Shown one piece after another: positions 9,195 to 17,421 of a stretch of 64,000 nucleotides of DNA (position 1 is its first letter; every line of letters starts with the position of its first letter). The stretch is taken from NCBI RefSeq assembly GCF_030499515.1, contig NZ_JASTWJ010000001.1, positions 5,126,001-5,190,000 of the forward strand. The letters are read 5' to 3'. The position numbers were made by a program, and so were the translations under genes. Source of the stretch: Streptomyces sp. DT2A-34 (GTDB lineage Bacteria > Actinomycetota > Actinomycetes > Streptomycetales > Streptomycetaceae). The notes below the pieces were generated by a model. That model ran no database searches. It saw nothing but the letters and a program-made list of their open reading frames with translations, and was not told the DNA's origin.

Positions 9195-9623
9195 ATGACA
9201 CTGCCGCTTGAAGACGACTCCCGGCCGCCTTACGTCCAGGCGGCCGAGGTCCTGCGCAGGGAGATCAGCAGTGGGCGACTGAAGCCCGGCGACAAGCTGC
9301 CCTCGTCTCGAGCCCTCCAGGACCGTTACGGCATCGCCAGCAGCACCGTGCAGAACGCGCTACGGCTACTCAAGAGCGAAGGGCTGGTCTACAGCGTTCA
9401 GGGCCGGGGCAGCTTCGTCCGCAACAGCGTCGCCACCGCGTCGGCCGACGCAGCCCCCGGCGAGCAGGACCAGGAGGAGCAGGCTGAGACAGCCGGCGAC
9501 GCTCCCGGCCTCAGCGCGGAATCCCTCGCCGAGGACATGAAGGCCATGAAGGCCGACATCAAGCGGCTTGAGGAGACGGTGACTCGGCTTCTGGAGATCG
9601 TGGAGGCTCAGCAGCGGAAATAG
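9195..9623 (+). CDS. GntR-family transcriptional regulator (KorSA-like), element 1
   Basis: 142 residues. A GntR winged helix occupies residues 10-78 (LRREISSGRLKPGDKLPSSR, then VQGRGSF at the wing). An acidic linker and a coiled-coil tail (DIKRLEETVTRLLEIVEAQQ) follow in place of a large ligand domain. In pSAM2, KorSA represses the pra/rep-xis-int genes. Here it is divergent from the transfer operon, with the operator-like region between. It is paralogous to the regulator at 47397. Confidence 0.88.
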   Translation: MTLPLEDDSRPPYVQAAEVLRREISSGRLKPGDKLPSSRALQDRYGIASSTVQNALRLLKSEGLVYSVQGRGSFVRNSVATASADAAPGEQDQEEQAETAGDAPGLSAESLAEDMKAMKADIKRLEETVTRLLEIVEAQQRK

Positions 9624-9720
9624 CGGTCGCCAACCGCTGCACCATTGCATCCAACCGGGCAACCGCCGCGCACACGTCGGTCAACTCCGCATCCAGCACG
9701 GCTATTTCATGCTCGGTCAT
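9559..9720 (-). CDS. Small coiled-coil ORF antisense to the repressor 3' end
   Basis: 53 residues from ATG at 9720, preceded by GGGGAGCGGGAA. It reads MTEHEIAVLDAEL with heptad-spaced Leu/Val. It overlaps the last 65 bases of the GntR gene on the opposite strand. An equivalent small ORF, also starting MTE, lies in the same position in element 2 (47854-48078), which argues that it is real. Function unknown. Confidence 0.5.
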   Translation of the reverse strand: MTEHEIAVLDAELTDVCAAVARLDAMVQRLATAISAAEPPRSPEAESPSPQAA

Positions 9721-9875
9721 TTCCCGCTCCCCGCCTTGCTTCCGTGCCTATTCCGTGTCATCGCGCCATCCAGAGTCAGCCGAATCCGGGCTTGCCCGCG
9801 CAGGCCAACTAGCAGCCATCGCGCCTGGTGAGTCAGGTCTACCGCTCCGACCGGACACGTTCGAAGGCTCCGGCC

Positions 9876-10586
9876 TCACGCTCCCGTCCAGCGGGCAAGA
9901 ACCTTTCTGCGCGGCCCGCATGGCGGGAGGCATGACCAACTGGCGCCCCACTCGGCGGACAGGGCGAACCGGGAGATCCAGGCCCACGGCGAGGCGAAGA
10001 AGTCGGATTGCATCCAGTGCGCTTCGCTTGAATCCGAACGGACGCCCCACCGCCCCCGCACTTCGCGGCCAACATCACACATCTCCCTTCGTTCTCCGAG
10101 GAACATGAAGTGGGCGGGCTGCACATCACCGTGCGCCCAGCCCTTGGCGTGGAGTTCGGCCAGTGCCTCGACGCAACCCAACGCCACGCTGGTGTGCGGT
10201 GTGATGGACGACCCCGGCCTACGGCACGGCTCCCACAGCTGGTACAGGTTCGGTCCTTCGTGCCACGGCTGGAAGTTCCACGTTCCGCGCTCCCATTCGC
10301 CGTATGCGAGGTCGACCAGGCCGAGGCGAAGCAGCACGGCCCCTTCGCGTGCGGGCGCGAGGGCAGTCCAGGGTTGGGCGGACCAGTCGGCCGTGGCCTC
10401 GATCGGATAGCCGACCTTCCCGGCGTAGTGACCCCGATGGCTCTCCACCTCCCAGACCATGGAGCCTCGGCGGTTGAGGACCAAACGTTGGGCTGTGGGC
10501 ATGAGCGCATCGAGCACCACGATCGGCAGTTCAGGGGGTGACCCGGACAACGTCTGTTCTCCTTCCGGGCGAACGCGGCCGACCAC
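9876..10586 (-). CDS. Aminoglycoside-phosphotransferase/kinase-fold protein with degenerate C-terminus
   Basis: 236 residues. Residues 130-165 contain the helix VEALAELHAKGW followed by AHGDVQPAH, the catalytic loop of APH-like and lanthipeptide-type kinases (HGDxxxxN, with His in place of the final Asn). The metal-binding Asp that should follow about 15-20 residues later is not visible. The sequence after MFLGERRE looks unlike the family, so a frameshift or decay is possible. It sits downstream of the 10621-11073 gene in the same direction. Substrate unknown. Confidence 0.5.
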   Translation of the reverse strand: MVGRVRPEGEQTLSGSPPELPIVVLDALMPTAQRLVLNRRGSMVWEVESHRGHYAGKVGYPIEATADWSAQPWTALAPAREGAVLLRLGLVDLAYGEWERGTWNFQPWHEGPNLYQLWEPCRRPGSSITPHTSVALGCVEALAELHAKGWAHGDVQPAHFMFLGERREMCDVGREVRGRWGVRSDSSEAHWMQSDFFASPWAWISRFALSAEWGASWSCLPPCGPRRKVLARWTGA

Positions 10587-10620
10587 GAGTCGAGGCCGGC
10601 CGCGCCGCTGTTGTCCTGTG

Positions 10621-11073
10621 CTAGTCCTGGAAGTCCTGACCGTACGGTCGGCCGCAGTCCGAGTCGCACTGCGCGAGGTTCGTGCCGTCCATGGTCCACA
10701 GGTCGTCGAAGACCATGAACCCGGCCGCCTTCATGGCGCGTGCCGACGTGATCACCTTCTCCGGGTCGCGGGGCCCGCCGCCCGGCTTCGGGTTGTGGTG
10801 CAGGAAGCGGCCCGCGTACCGCTCGCACAGCTTCGCGTATTCCTTCGTGTGCAGGATGAGCGCGTGCAGGCCGAGGTCCACGTCGTCCGACGGGACCATG
10901 GGGACGGTGGCCGTGGCAGCGGTGACCAGGAAGGCGACCGCCTGATCCGCGATCCGCTCGGCACGCTCGCGCGACTGCCCGTTGTGAACGACCACGAAGT
11001 GGGCGAGGCTCTCGAACAACTCCTCACCAGCCACCGCGCGACCGGTCTTCAGATCCTTCGCCGTTGCCGTCAT
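10621..11073 (-). CDS. Uncharacterised actinobacterial protein (HALILHT motif)
   Basis: 150 residues. The signature is GLHALILHTKEYAKLCERYAG followed by RFLHH. The N-terminal half has an Ala/Val-rich stretch, ATATVPMVPSDDVDLG, that could form a helix. Two Cys near the C-terminus (CDSDCG) resemble a metal or disulfide pair. Cytoplasmic by appearance. It lies in the minus-strand cargo operon of element 1. I do not recognise a function. Confidence 0.7.
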   Translation of the reverse strand: MTATAKDLKTGRAVAGEELFESLAHFVVVHNGQSRERAERIADQAVAFLVTAATATVPMVPSDDVDLGLHALILHTKEYAKLCERYAGRFLHHNPKPGGGPRDPEKVITSARAMKAAGFMVFDDLWTMDGTNLAQCDSDCGRPYGQDFQD

Positions 11074-11170
11074 GCGAATACTCCTTGTCTGTGGCGCTGC
11101 GTGGGTTGGATGGCCGCCCCGAACGGGGCAGAGGGAACCGGGGAGTTGGCACCCGTCCGGGGCGACCCGT

Positions 11171-11269
11171 CTACTGGCCCATGGCGAGAGCCATGCCGAT
11201 CACCAGGCCGCACGAGGCGCTGATCACGATGACGAACAGGACTCCTGCGTACCGGCCGATTGTGCGCAT
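11171..11269 (-). CDS. Single-helix membrane microprotein
   Basis: 32 residues from ATG at 11269: a short basic start, then one hydrophobic helix (YAGVLFVIVISASCGLVIGM). The ATG overlaps the TGA of the upstream ORF (TGATG), so the two are translationally coupled. Function unknown. Confidence 0.5.
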   Translation of the reverse strand: MRTIGRYAGVLFVIVISASCGLVIGMALAMGQ

Positions 11270-11511
11270 CACAGTCCATTCCGACTGTTGCGGTTCCCGA
11301 TGGCCAGGCGTGCGCTGAGTTCCTCCCGCGCAGTCGGCGTCACCACGTTGTCCGGCATGGCATCCCATTCCGTGCCGCCGCCGATCGGCCTTATCTGCAC
11401 CCGACCGCCGACCTCACCCATGACGACGCCGATCCGGTCTCGGGCACTGTCCTTCGCCAGTGCACCGATGCCTGGTCTGGTCTGCTGGTTGCTCGCCATG
11501 GAAAGGAGCAT
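11269..11511 (-). CDS. Small hypothetical protein upstream of the microprotein
   Basis: 80 residues (or 76 from the ATG at 11499). A compact polar protein with VVMGEVGGRVQIRPIGGGTEWDA, which looks like a small beta barrel, as in short proteins often encoded beside streptomycete HTH-TPR regulators. It is divergent from the regulator pseudogene at 11625. Function unknown. Confidence 0.55.
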   Translation of the reverse strand: MLLSMASNQQTRPGIGALAKDSARDRIGVVMGEVGGRVQIRPIGGGTEWDAMPDNVVTPTAREELSARLAIGNRNSRNGL

Positions 11512-11624
11512 CGCGATCCCAGGGCCCTTGCCAAAAGGTCAGGCTGATTACCCAACTTGGGTAACATCGCGGCAAGTAGAGAACCAGCGACGTTGCGTAG
11601 CCCTCGCAGTGTGGGAGCTTGCCG

Positions 11625-13036
11625 ATGCCCGACGCAGACCGGCCGCAGGAACTGCCAGCCAGGCTGCTCACCGATCCCGAGATGATCGACGCGTGTCGAG
11701 TGCGGGACTTCGCCCGAGTCTTCCGGCTGGTGAAGATCAAGGCGGGCATCTACCCATCCATGATCGCCAGACGCTGTGAGCTGACTCCCAGCCGAGTCGG
11801 CGAAGTCATCGCCGGGCAGCGTCAGTTGCAACACATGGACGTCATCGAGCGCATCGCAGATGGTTTGCGCATCCCAGGACACATGCTGGGCTTGCCCGTC
11901 GAGTGTGGGAGACACCTCAAGCCCTCGTGGTCACCGAGCGAGAGGCGCCGCAGGAGCCGGAGCCTGAGTCGCAGACTCCCGCGGCCCTACCTGGCCCCGA
12001 TGTGGACAGCATCCTGGCGCTGGCCACACGAACGAGCCTGAACGCAGCCACGCTTGAAGCCTTCCGCTCCTCTATTGAGGACTACTGGCGACGAGACGAC
12101 CAGCACGGAGGGGAGGCACTACGGCCGGCCATCGTCGGACAACTGCGCCACCTCGTCGGTCTCTTAAAGGAAAACCGGCCGCCGTCCATCCAGAAGAGCC
12201 TGTACGGAATCGCCGCCGAGCTGGCACGACTCACCGGCTGGACCTACTTCGACGCCCGCCAGTACAACCAAGCCCGTGCGTACTTCACCGAGGCCCTGCA
12301 ACTGGCCAAGGAGATCGACGACCGCCAATTCATGGCCAACGTCCTTGCCTGCATGAGCTTGCAGGGCACGTACCAGGACAAGCCCGCTGACTCGCTGGCC
12401 TTCGTGACGGCCGCCCAGGACCAGGCCCGCTCGGCCGTCGACACCACACCGCGGGTCCTGTCGATGCTGTCGATGCGCGAAGCCTTCGCTCACGCCACCC
12501 TTGGCAACCGGGACTCCACACACCAGGCAATCGGGGAGGCGCACTGCCATTTCGAGCGGATTCGGGCGAGCGACCCGGACCCGTCCTGGGTGGCGTACTT
12601 CGACGAGACGAAGCTGATCGTGGACACGGGCATCGCCCACGGCCGACTGGGCGAAGCAGCCACCGCCGAACCCCTGATCGCGGAAGCGTTACGACGAGAG
12701 GCCCACACCAACCAGCGCGGCCGGGCATTCCACTCGTTCTGGCTTGCCCGTACGCAGCTGGATCAAGGCAAGCTCGACCAGGCGTGCAACACCGCCACCC
12801 AAGCTCTGGAGCCAGCATCGGCAGTAGCCTCCGAGCGAGTCTCAGGCCATCTCCGGGAGTTCTACGACCAGTTGGCTCCACATCGGCAGGAGCCCGTAGC
12901 CCTGGCCTCGAGGCACGACTACGGGCACTCCTCCCGCCAGTCAGCGGATCGCTTCATCCATGAGCAGGTACAGCAGACCGACCAGCGAACCACTGCTCAC
13001 GACCTCCTGGCGGTCGATCATGCCCCGCACCTCTGA
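11625..13036 (+). pseudogene. HTH-TPR transcriptional regulator, frameshifted between DNA-binding and TPR parts
   Basis: The first frame from ATG 11625 gives a helix-turn-helix domain (YPSMIARRCELTPSRVGEVIAG) up to HMLGLPVE, then runs out of frame to a stop at 12041. The expected continuation WETPQALV and the whole TPR domain (about 370 residues, AYFTEALQLAKEIDDRQ and similar helices) are in the next frame from about 11903. One base change near 11895-11905 explains the break. Such regulators often control adjacent Nudix or small-protein genes in Streptomyces. The last 96 bases overlap the convergent Nudix gene. Confidence 0.8.
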
Positions 13037-13474
13037 GAGAGGAACCCACTCGATGCGGTCCGACTCGTTCTTCTCCGTGGGCGGACCGGCGTAGGTCGCG
13101 CCGTCCATCCGGAAAACGTGGTGCTGGGAGTCGGTGATCCCGTTGGCCGGCTCGGCGTAGATCAGGGGCTTGATGGGGCCCGGGCGCCAGCCCGTCTCCT
13201 CCAGCACTTCACGTGCCGCTGCCTCCTCCGGGGTCTCGCCCTCCTCGACGAGGCCCATGGGCAACTCCCAGGCCCACGAGTCCGTGATGAAGCGGTGCCG
13301 CCACATCAGCAGGACCTCTTTTCGGTCATTGACCACCGCAGCCACGGCCAGGTGCCGGAGACGAACAACGTGGTACTCCCACCTGCGTCCATCCGGCTGC
13401 TGGACGTCGACCAAGCACAGATTCACCCACTTGTTGGTGTAGATCTGCCGCTCGCCATGGGTCTTCCATTGCAT
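12941..13474 (-). CDS. Nudix hydrolase (ADP-ribose pyrophosphatase-like)
   Basis: 177 residues from ATG at 13474. The Nudix box is GLVEEGETPEEAAAREVLEETGW, matching GX5EX7REUXEEXGU in every conserved position. The N-terminal strands (KWVNLCLVDVQQPDG) resemble the ADP-ribose/GDP-mannose pyrophosphatase group. It would hydrolyse a nucleoside diphosphate linked to another moiety, in the cytoplasm. The 3' end overlaps the convergent HTH-TPR pseudogene, a pair commonly seen together in streptomycetes. Confidence 0.9.
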   Translation of the reverse strand: MQWKTHGERQIYTNKWVNLCLVDVQQPDGRRWEYHVVRLRHLAVAAVVNDRKEVLLMWRHRFITDSWAWELPMGLVEEGETPEEAAAREVLEETGWRPGPIKPLIYAEPANGITDSQHHVFRMDGATYAGPPTEKNESDRIEWVPLSEVRGMIDRQEVVSSGSLVGLLYLLMDEAIR

Positions 13475-13650
13475 GAACGCCGCCCCTCTCACGCGATGCG
13501 TCCAGCATCTCAGACCAGGCCGGAGCTCAGCACGCTATTCGCGTCAAGATGACAGTATCTCGATCGCTGGCGCCTACTTGTCATTGAGTGTGTTGACATA
13601 AGCGTCTGCCGTGAAGGCGCCGCAGGCGCCGATAAGGGGAGTGGAGTGAC

Positions 13651-15276
13651 GTGGGGCGCCGGGAGAAGGCTCTTGATCATGTCGACGGACCAGTTCAGCG
13701 GTTGGCCTATGAGCTGCGCCAGCTCAGAGCCGAGGCCGGAAGTCCCACGTATCGAGAGCTAGCCCATCGTGCTGGCTACTCTGCGCCCACATTGTCCGAG
13801 GCAGCAGCAGGACGCAAACTCCCCACCCTGCCCGTTACGCTCGCGTACGTCCATGCGTGTGGCGGAGACGAGGGCGAGTGGGCCCGGCGCTGGCAGGCAG
13901 CAGCAGACGCCCACGCAGGGCAGAGTGCAGATGACGATGACGGCGAAGCGCCGTACCGAGGACTCACCCGCTATGGCGCGGATGATCGACACCTCTTCTT
14001 CGGACGCACGCCCGAAGTCGAGCGGTTGGCCCATCTGATCGCCCAGCACCGGGTCGTTGCCCTGGTGGGTGCCTCTGGCAGTGGTAAGTCTTCGCTGCTG
14101 CGAGCGGGTCTTGTATCTCAACTCCAGCGTGCTGCAGATGGCTTACAGCCGGGGGCCATTCGAATCTGTACCCCTGGGCCAGACCCGGTGCACGCGCTTC
14201 GCTCTCTCCTAGCTCTACCTGACCAGGAAGGGCGCGACACTGTCCTGTTGGTGGACCAGTTTGAGGAAATTTTCACCCTTTGCCATAGCCCCCAGGAGCG
14301 TGTCGAGTTCATCGACCTGCTGCTGACTGCACAGAAGACGCGTAACCAACTGCGCGTCCTCATCGCGGTACGGGCCGACTTCTATGGGCACTGCGCAGAC
14401 CACCAGGGCCTGGCTGATGCGGTGAACAGGGCTCATTTGCTCATCTCGTCGATGCCACCGGAACGATTGCGTGAGGCGATTGTCCGGCCGGCGCAACAGG
14501 CTGGACTCCTCGTGGAACGCATGGTGACTGATCAGCTCCTTGAGGAGGTCACGGACGAACCAGGTGGGCTGCCGCTGATGTCGCATACGTTGCTTGAGCT
14601 GTGGCGGCGTCGTACGGGAAGGCGCCTGACCCTGGCTGCCTACCAGGCGATCGGCGGCATTCGAGGGGCTGTCGCGCACACAGCCGAGGGGGTGTTCACT
14701 GGCCTCGGGCCGGAACAGGCGAGCGCTGCTCGCGCCATGCTTCTCAGATTGGTGTCTCCGGGAGAAGGGGCCCCGGACACGCGGCGCCCAGTTTCTCGGA
14801 CGGAGCTCCAGACCAACGAAGTCCATGCGGAGGTCTTGGAACAGCTCATCGCAGCAAGGTTGTTGACGGTCGATGATGACAGCGTGGAGCTCGCCCACGA
14901 AGCACTGATCACGGCATGGCCGCGGCTGAAACGCTGGGTGGACGAGGAGCGTGAGCGGCTGCACCTCCATCGGCGACTGACCGAGGCGGCTCAGACCTGG
15001 AAAGTGCTCGGGGAGGACCCCGGCGCCCTGTACCGAGGCATACTCCTGAGTGCGGCACGTACAGAGTTCGCGACGCCAGAGAATCGTCCTGCCGAGATCC
15101 TTAATGATCTCGAAGCCGACTTCCTCATGGCCAGCATCACCGAGCATGACCGTGCCGCGGCGGAAATCGCGCGGACTGCTCGCCGCATGCAGGCTCTGAC
15201 GATCCTGCTTGTAGTTCTCGTCGCGAGCGGGCTGAGTATCTGGATCATGTGGTACTTCAACCGAGAGCACCCGTGA
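13651..15276 (+). CDS. HTH plus nSTAND1 NTPase with C-terminal membrane helix, lacking WD40 sensor
   Basis: 541 residues. N-terminal HTH (TYRELAHRAGYSAPTLSEAAAG), then an nSTAND NTPase: PYRGLTRYGADDRHLFFGR entry motif, Walker A GASGSGKSS, Walker B TVLLVDQFEE, and a winged-helix region ending in ELAHEALITAWPRL. A membrane helix (LTILLVVLVASGLSIWIMW) follows, and the protein stops six residues later. Streptomycete relatives generally continue for several hundred residues of WD40 repeats. The stop removes the sensor, leaving a possible membrane-tethered NTPase. STAND proteins act as stimulus-gated switches, some in phage defence. That role here is inference. Confidence 0.85.
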   Translation: MGRREKALDHVDGPVQRLAYELRQLRAEAGSPTYRELAHRAGYSAPTLSEAAAGRKLPTLPVTLAYVHACGGDEGEWARRWQAAADAHAGQSADDDDGEAPYRGLTRYGADDRHLFFGRTPEVERLAHLIAQHRVVALVGASGSGKSSLLRAGLVSQLQRAADGLQPGAIRICTPGPDPVHALRSLLALPDQEGRDTVLLVDQFEEIFTLCHSPQERVEFIDLLLTAQKTRNQLRVLIAVRADFYGHCADHQGLADAVNRAHLLISSMPPERLREAIVRPAQQAGLLVERMVTDQLLEEVTDEPGGLPLMSHTLLELWRRRTGRRLTLAAYQAIGGIRGAVAHTAEGVFTGLGPEQASAARAMLLRLVSPGEGAPDTRRPVSRTELQTNEVHAEVLEQLIAARLLTVDDDSVELAHEALITAWPRLKRWVDEERERLHLHRRLTEAAQTWKVLGEDPGALYRGILLSAARTEFATPENRPAEILNDLEADFLMASITEHDRAAAEIARTARRMQALTILLVVLVASGLSIWIMWYFNREHP

Positions 15277-15511
15277 CAGCTGTTCGCTGTCCGTCAGTCC
15301 CCGCCTGACCACGACCTTGGGATCGCCACCTATGTCGCCGTCAGCTCGCTCGCCCCATGCTGCTCAAGCGCCTCATCTGGCCAACGATGATCCGGAACGC
15401 AGTAATCCGGAATGTGTAATTCCGTCATATATGCGCTGATCACGCATCCAGTCAGACTCATTGATCCAGCTGGGCCTGCTTATCGGATTTAGCCATCTGA
15501 GCCATAGATCA

Positions 15512-15540
15512 TTGACGTGATCGCGACATTCGCATTGGAT
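15512..15540 (+). promoter_or_regulatory. Candidate sigma-70-type promoter of the secreted inhibitor gene
   Basis: TTGACG (15512-15517) and TTGGAT (15535-15540) are separated by 17 bases, giving a leader of about 110 bases before the ATG at 15655. The whole gap 15277-15654 is unusually AT-rich for this window and otherwise holds no gene that I can see. Confidence 0.4.
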
Positions 15541-15654
15541 TGTTGGCGGCAAGAAAAGACCTCGCAATTGCTCGTTCTACGGGCAAGGTGCATGCATTTC
15601 GCATTGTGCCAGCGCGCGGTCGCTGACCGATGCCAATCAAAACGGGAGAATCAA

Positions 15655-16035
15655 ATGCGCAAAGCGATAATCGCTGGTCTCAGCTCCGTTGCGCTCGCCG
15701 GCGCGGCACTGATGGGTGTCGCCCAGACGGCCAACGCCAGCGAGACCGGTGTCCAGGCCACCTACTTCTGGCTCTTCCAGCACGACAGCTACGGCGGCTC
15801 CAGCAAGAACTTCTCCGGTGACGACCGGTACCTCAACAACACCTACTGGAATGGCACCAGCAGCCTCGTCGACAACGGCGCCAGCTCGATGAAGAACCAG
15901 ACGGGCAGCGACGTTGTGCTGTGGCAGGACAACGGCTGCTCCGGTGACCAGTACTTCGCGAGGCCGAACTCCGTCGACTCGGATTTCAGCAACAACGGCT
16001 TCGACAACAAGGCCAGCTGCGTGGACTTCCGCTAA
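15655..16035 (+). CDS. Secreted beta/gamma-crystallin-fold protein (peptidase inhibitor family I36-like)
   Basis: 126 residues from ATG at 15655, with GGGAGA upstream. A signal peptide ends at TANAS. The mature domain of about 95 residues has the Greek-key pattern LFQHDSYGG, FSGDD, SSLVDNGASSMKN and VVLWQDNGCSG, with two Cys. This fold includes SMI, the Streptomyces metalloprotease inhibitor (I36). It may inhibit a secreted protease or simply bind calcium. It is part of the cargo of element 1. Confidence 0.82.
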   Translation: MRKAIIAGLSSVALAGAALMGVAQTANASETGVQATYFWLFQHDSYGGSSKNFSGDDRYLNNTYWNGTSSLVDNGASSMKNQTGSDVVLWQDNGCSGDQYFARPNSVDSDFSNNGFDNKASCVDFR

Positions 16036-16119
16036 TCGCATGCCACGGGTGGTGCAGACGTTTTGTCGGCACCACCCGCTCCCTTGAGGCCAGCTATCGG
16101 ATCACGCGCAAGGTGTTCG

Positions 16120-16998
16120 ATGAAGAAGAGATATGCAGCCCTGCTGCTCGGCTGTCTCACGCTCACGGCGGGTTGCACGTCCGAAGGCCCTACCGATGCA
16201 GCATTTCAGCAGGCAGGGGCGCCCAAACCGACCAGGGAAGTGCTCGACCTGGTCCTGCCGTTCGACAAGTACGAGCTCACCCAACAGGAAAACTACACAG
16301 TAGCGAAGGCTCGCGACTTCCTCATCGGGGAATGCATGGAGAAGCGCGGCCAGGAATGGAATATGTTGCACTACCCCTCGCGGGTAGATGAGATAAAGAA
16401 TCGGCGCCGATATGGCGTTATTGAAGTGCAGGTGGCGCGAGAATTTGGCTACCATGCGAACTCGGCCATCCTCTCTGGGAATCAAGATGTCCAACAGCAG
16501 CGCGATGAGCGCGACAAGCATCTTGACCGCGACGGAATGCAGGCGGCATACAAAGAGAAGAGCGGTTGCGGCTACAAGGCCAATAATGTTCTAGAACGCG
16601 GTGGCGTAAGCGCCGATTATCACCTCTTCAACCGGCTGAGTTCAGAACTACTTACCGCGGCGAAGAAGGATCCGGGTGTCCTGCGGATCACCCGCCGGTG
16701 GTCTGAATGCATGAAGAGTCAGGGATACGTATACGGGACGCCTGATGAGGCGATTGGTGACCCTCGCTGGTGGAAGAAGGAATCGGAAGACGCCTCATCC
16801 ACTGAAAAGGCGGTAGCGGTCGCGGATGTTCAGTGCAAGAGCCACGTGAACCTGGTGAGTGCGTTGTTCGAGGCCGAGACGAAACTGCAGAATCAGGCTA
16901 TCAAGCAGCACGATGCATATTTTGACAAGCTCGCGGAGGCCCGCACCAAGTACCTCGACCATGTCAACGAAGTGATCGAGGAAAAGGGCATGCCGTGA
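16120..16998 (+). CDS. Secreted lipoprotein of unknown function
   Basis: 292 residues from ATG at 16120. A lipoprotein signal peptide (KKRYAALLLGCLTLTAGC) places a lipid-modified Cys at about residue 19. The mature part is charged and helical, with widely spaced Cys residues (GECMEKRG, KSGCGY, SECMKSQG, VQCKSH), suggesting two disulfides. Base composition is lower in GC than the neighbours, consistent with acquired cargo. It follows the inhibitor gene by 84 bases. No family recognised. Confidence 0.75.
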   Translation: MKKRYAALLLGCLTLTAGCTSEGPTDAAFQQAGAPKPTREVLDLVLPFDKYELTQQENYTVAKARDFLIGECMEKRGQEWNMLHYPSRVDEIKNRRRYGVIEVQVAREFGYHANSAILSGNQDVQQQRDERDKHLDRDGMQAAYKEKSGCGYKANNVLERGGVSADYHLFNRLSSELLTAAKKDPGVLRITRRWSECMKSQGYVYGTPDEAIGDPRWWKKESEDASSTEKAVAVADVQCKSHVNLVSALFEAETKLQNQAIKQHDAYFDKLAEARTKYLDHVNEVIEEKGMP

Positions 16999-17025
16999 GC
17001 CGACACCCACGGCATGCGCTCCCAC

Positions 17026-17277
17026 TCAGGTCAGCAGTGTGATCGCGATCGCGGCGAGCAGGCACACGAGTGCCGAAGTCAGGACCCTACGAGCTGGGGC
17101 AATCTCGCGTGATAGTTGGCGACTTCGCTGCTGACGCACGTCGTTGCCCACATCGTCCGGTAGAGCGCGCGCTGACTCCGCGAACTTCGAGATCAGTCGA
17201 CTGCTCAGCACGAAGGCCAGCACTGTGCCGACCAGGGCCCACCCGAACAGGGCAATCACGATAAATCGTCCGGCCAC
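17026..17277 (-). CDS. Small two-helix membrane protein
   Basis: 83 residues from GTG at 17277 (weak RBS). Two hydrophobic helices (FIVIALFGWALVGTVLAFVL and VLTSALVCLLAAIAITLL) flank a charged cytoplasmic or periplasmic loop. Convergent with the lipoprotein gene. The start is uncertain; an upstream ATG would add about 30 residues that look non-coding. Confidence 0.5.
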   Translation of the reverse strand: MAGRFIVIALFGWALVGTVLAFVLSSRLISKFAESARALPDDVGNDVRQQRSRQLSREIAPARRVLTSALVCLLAAIAITLLT

Positions 17278-17421
17278 TTCGTCATCCCGCCTGTCTGTCG
17301 GTGTGTGGCGCTGCACAGGTGCCCTGCGTTCTGCCGGCAGGGTATCCCTGTACAGGTCGCTTGGGCAGAACACCTTGTCCGACGGCGGGGCCCACTCGGT
17401 TCTTCTCCCATACCCACGGAG

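Noticed and set aside
9839..10828. Longer minus-strand frame overlapping the kinase-like gene
   Set aside because: Its sequence is Ser/Arg/Pro-rich and lacks the HGDVQPAH motif, which is in the other frame (9876-10586).
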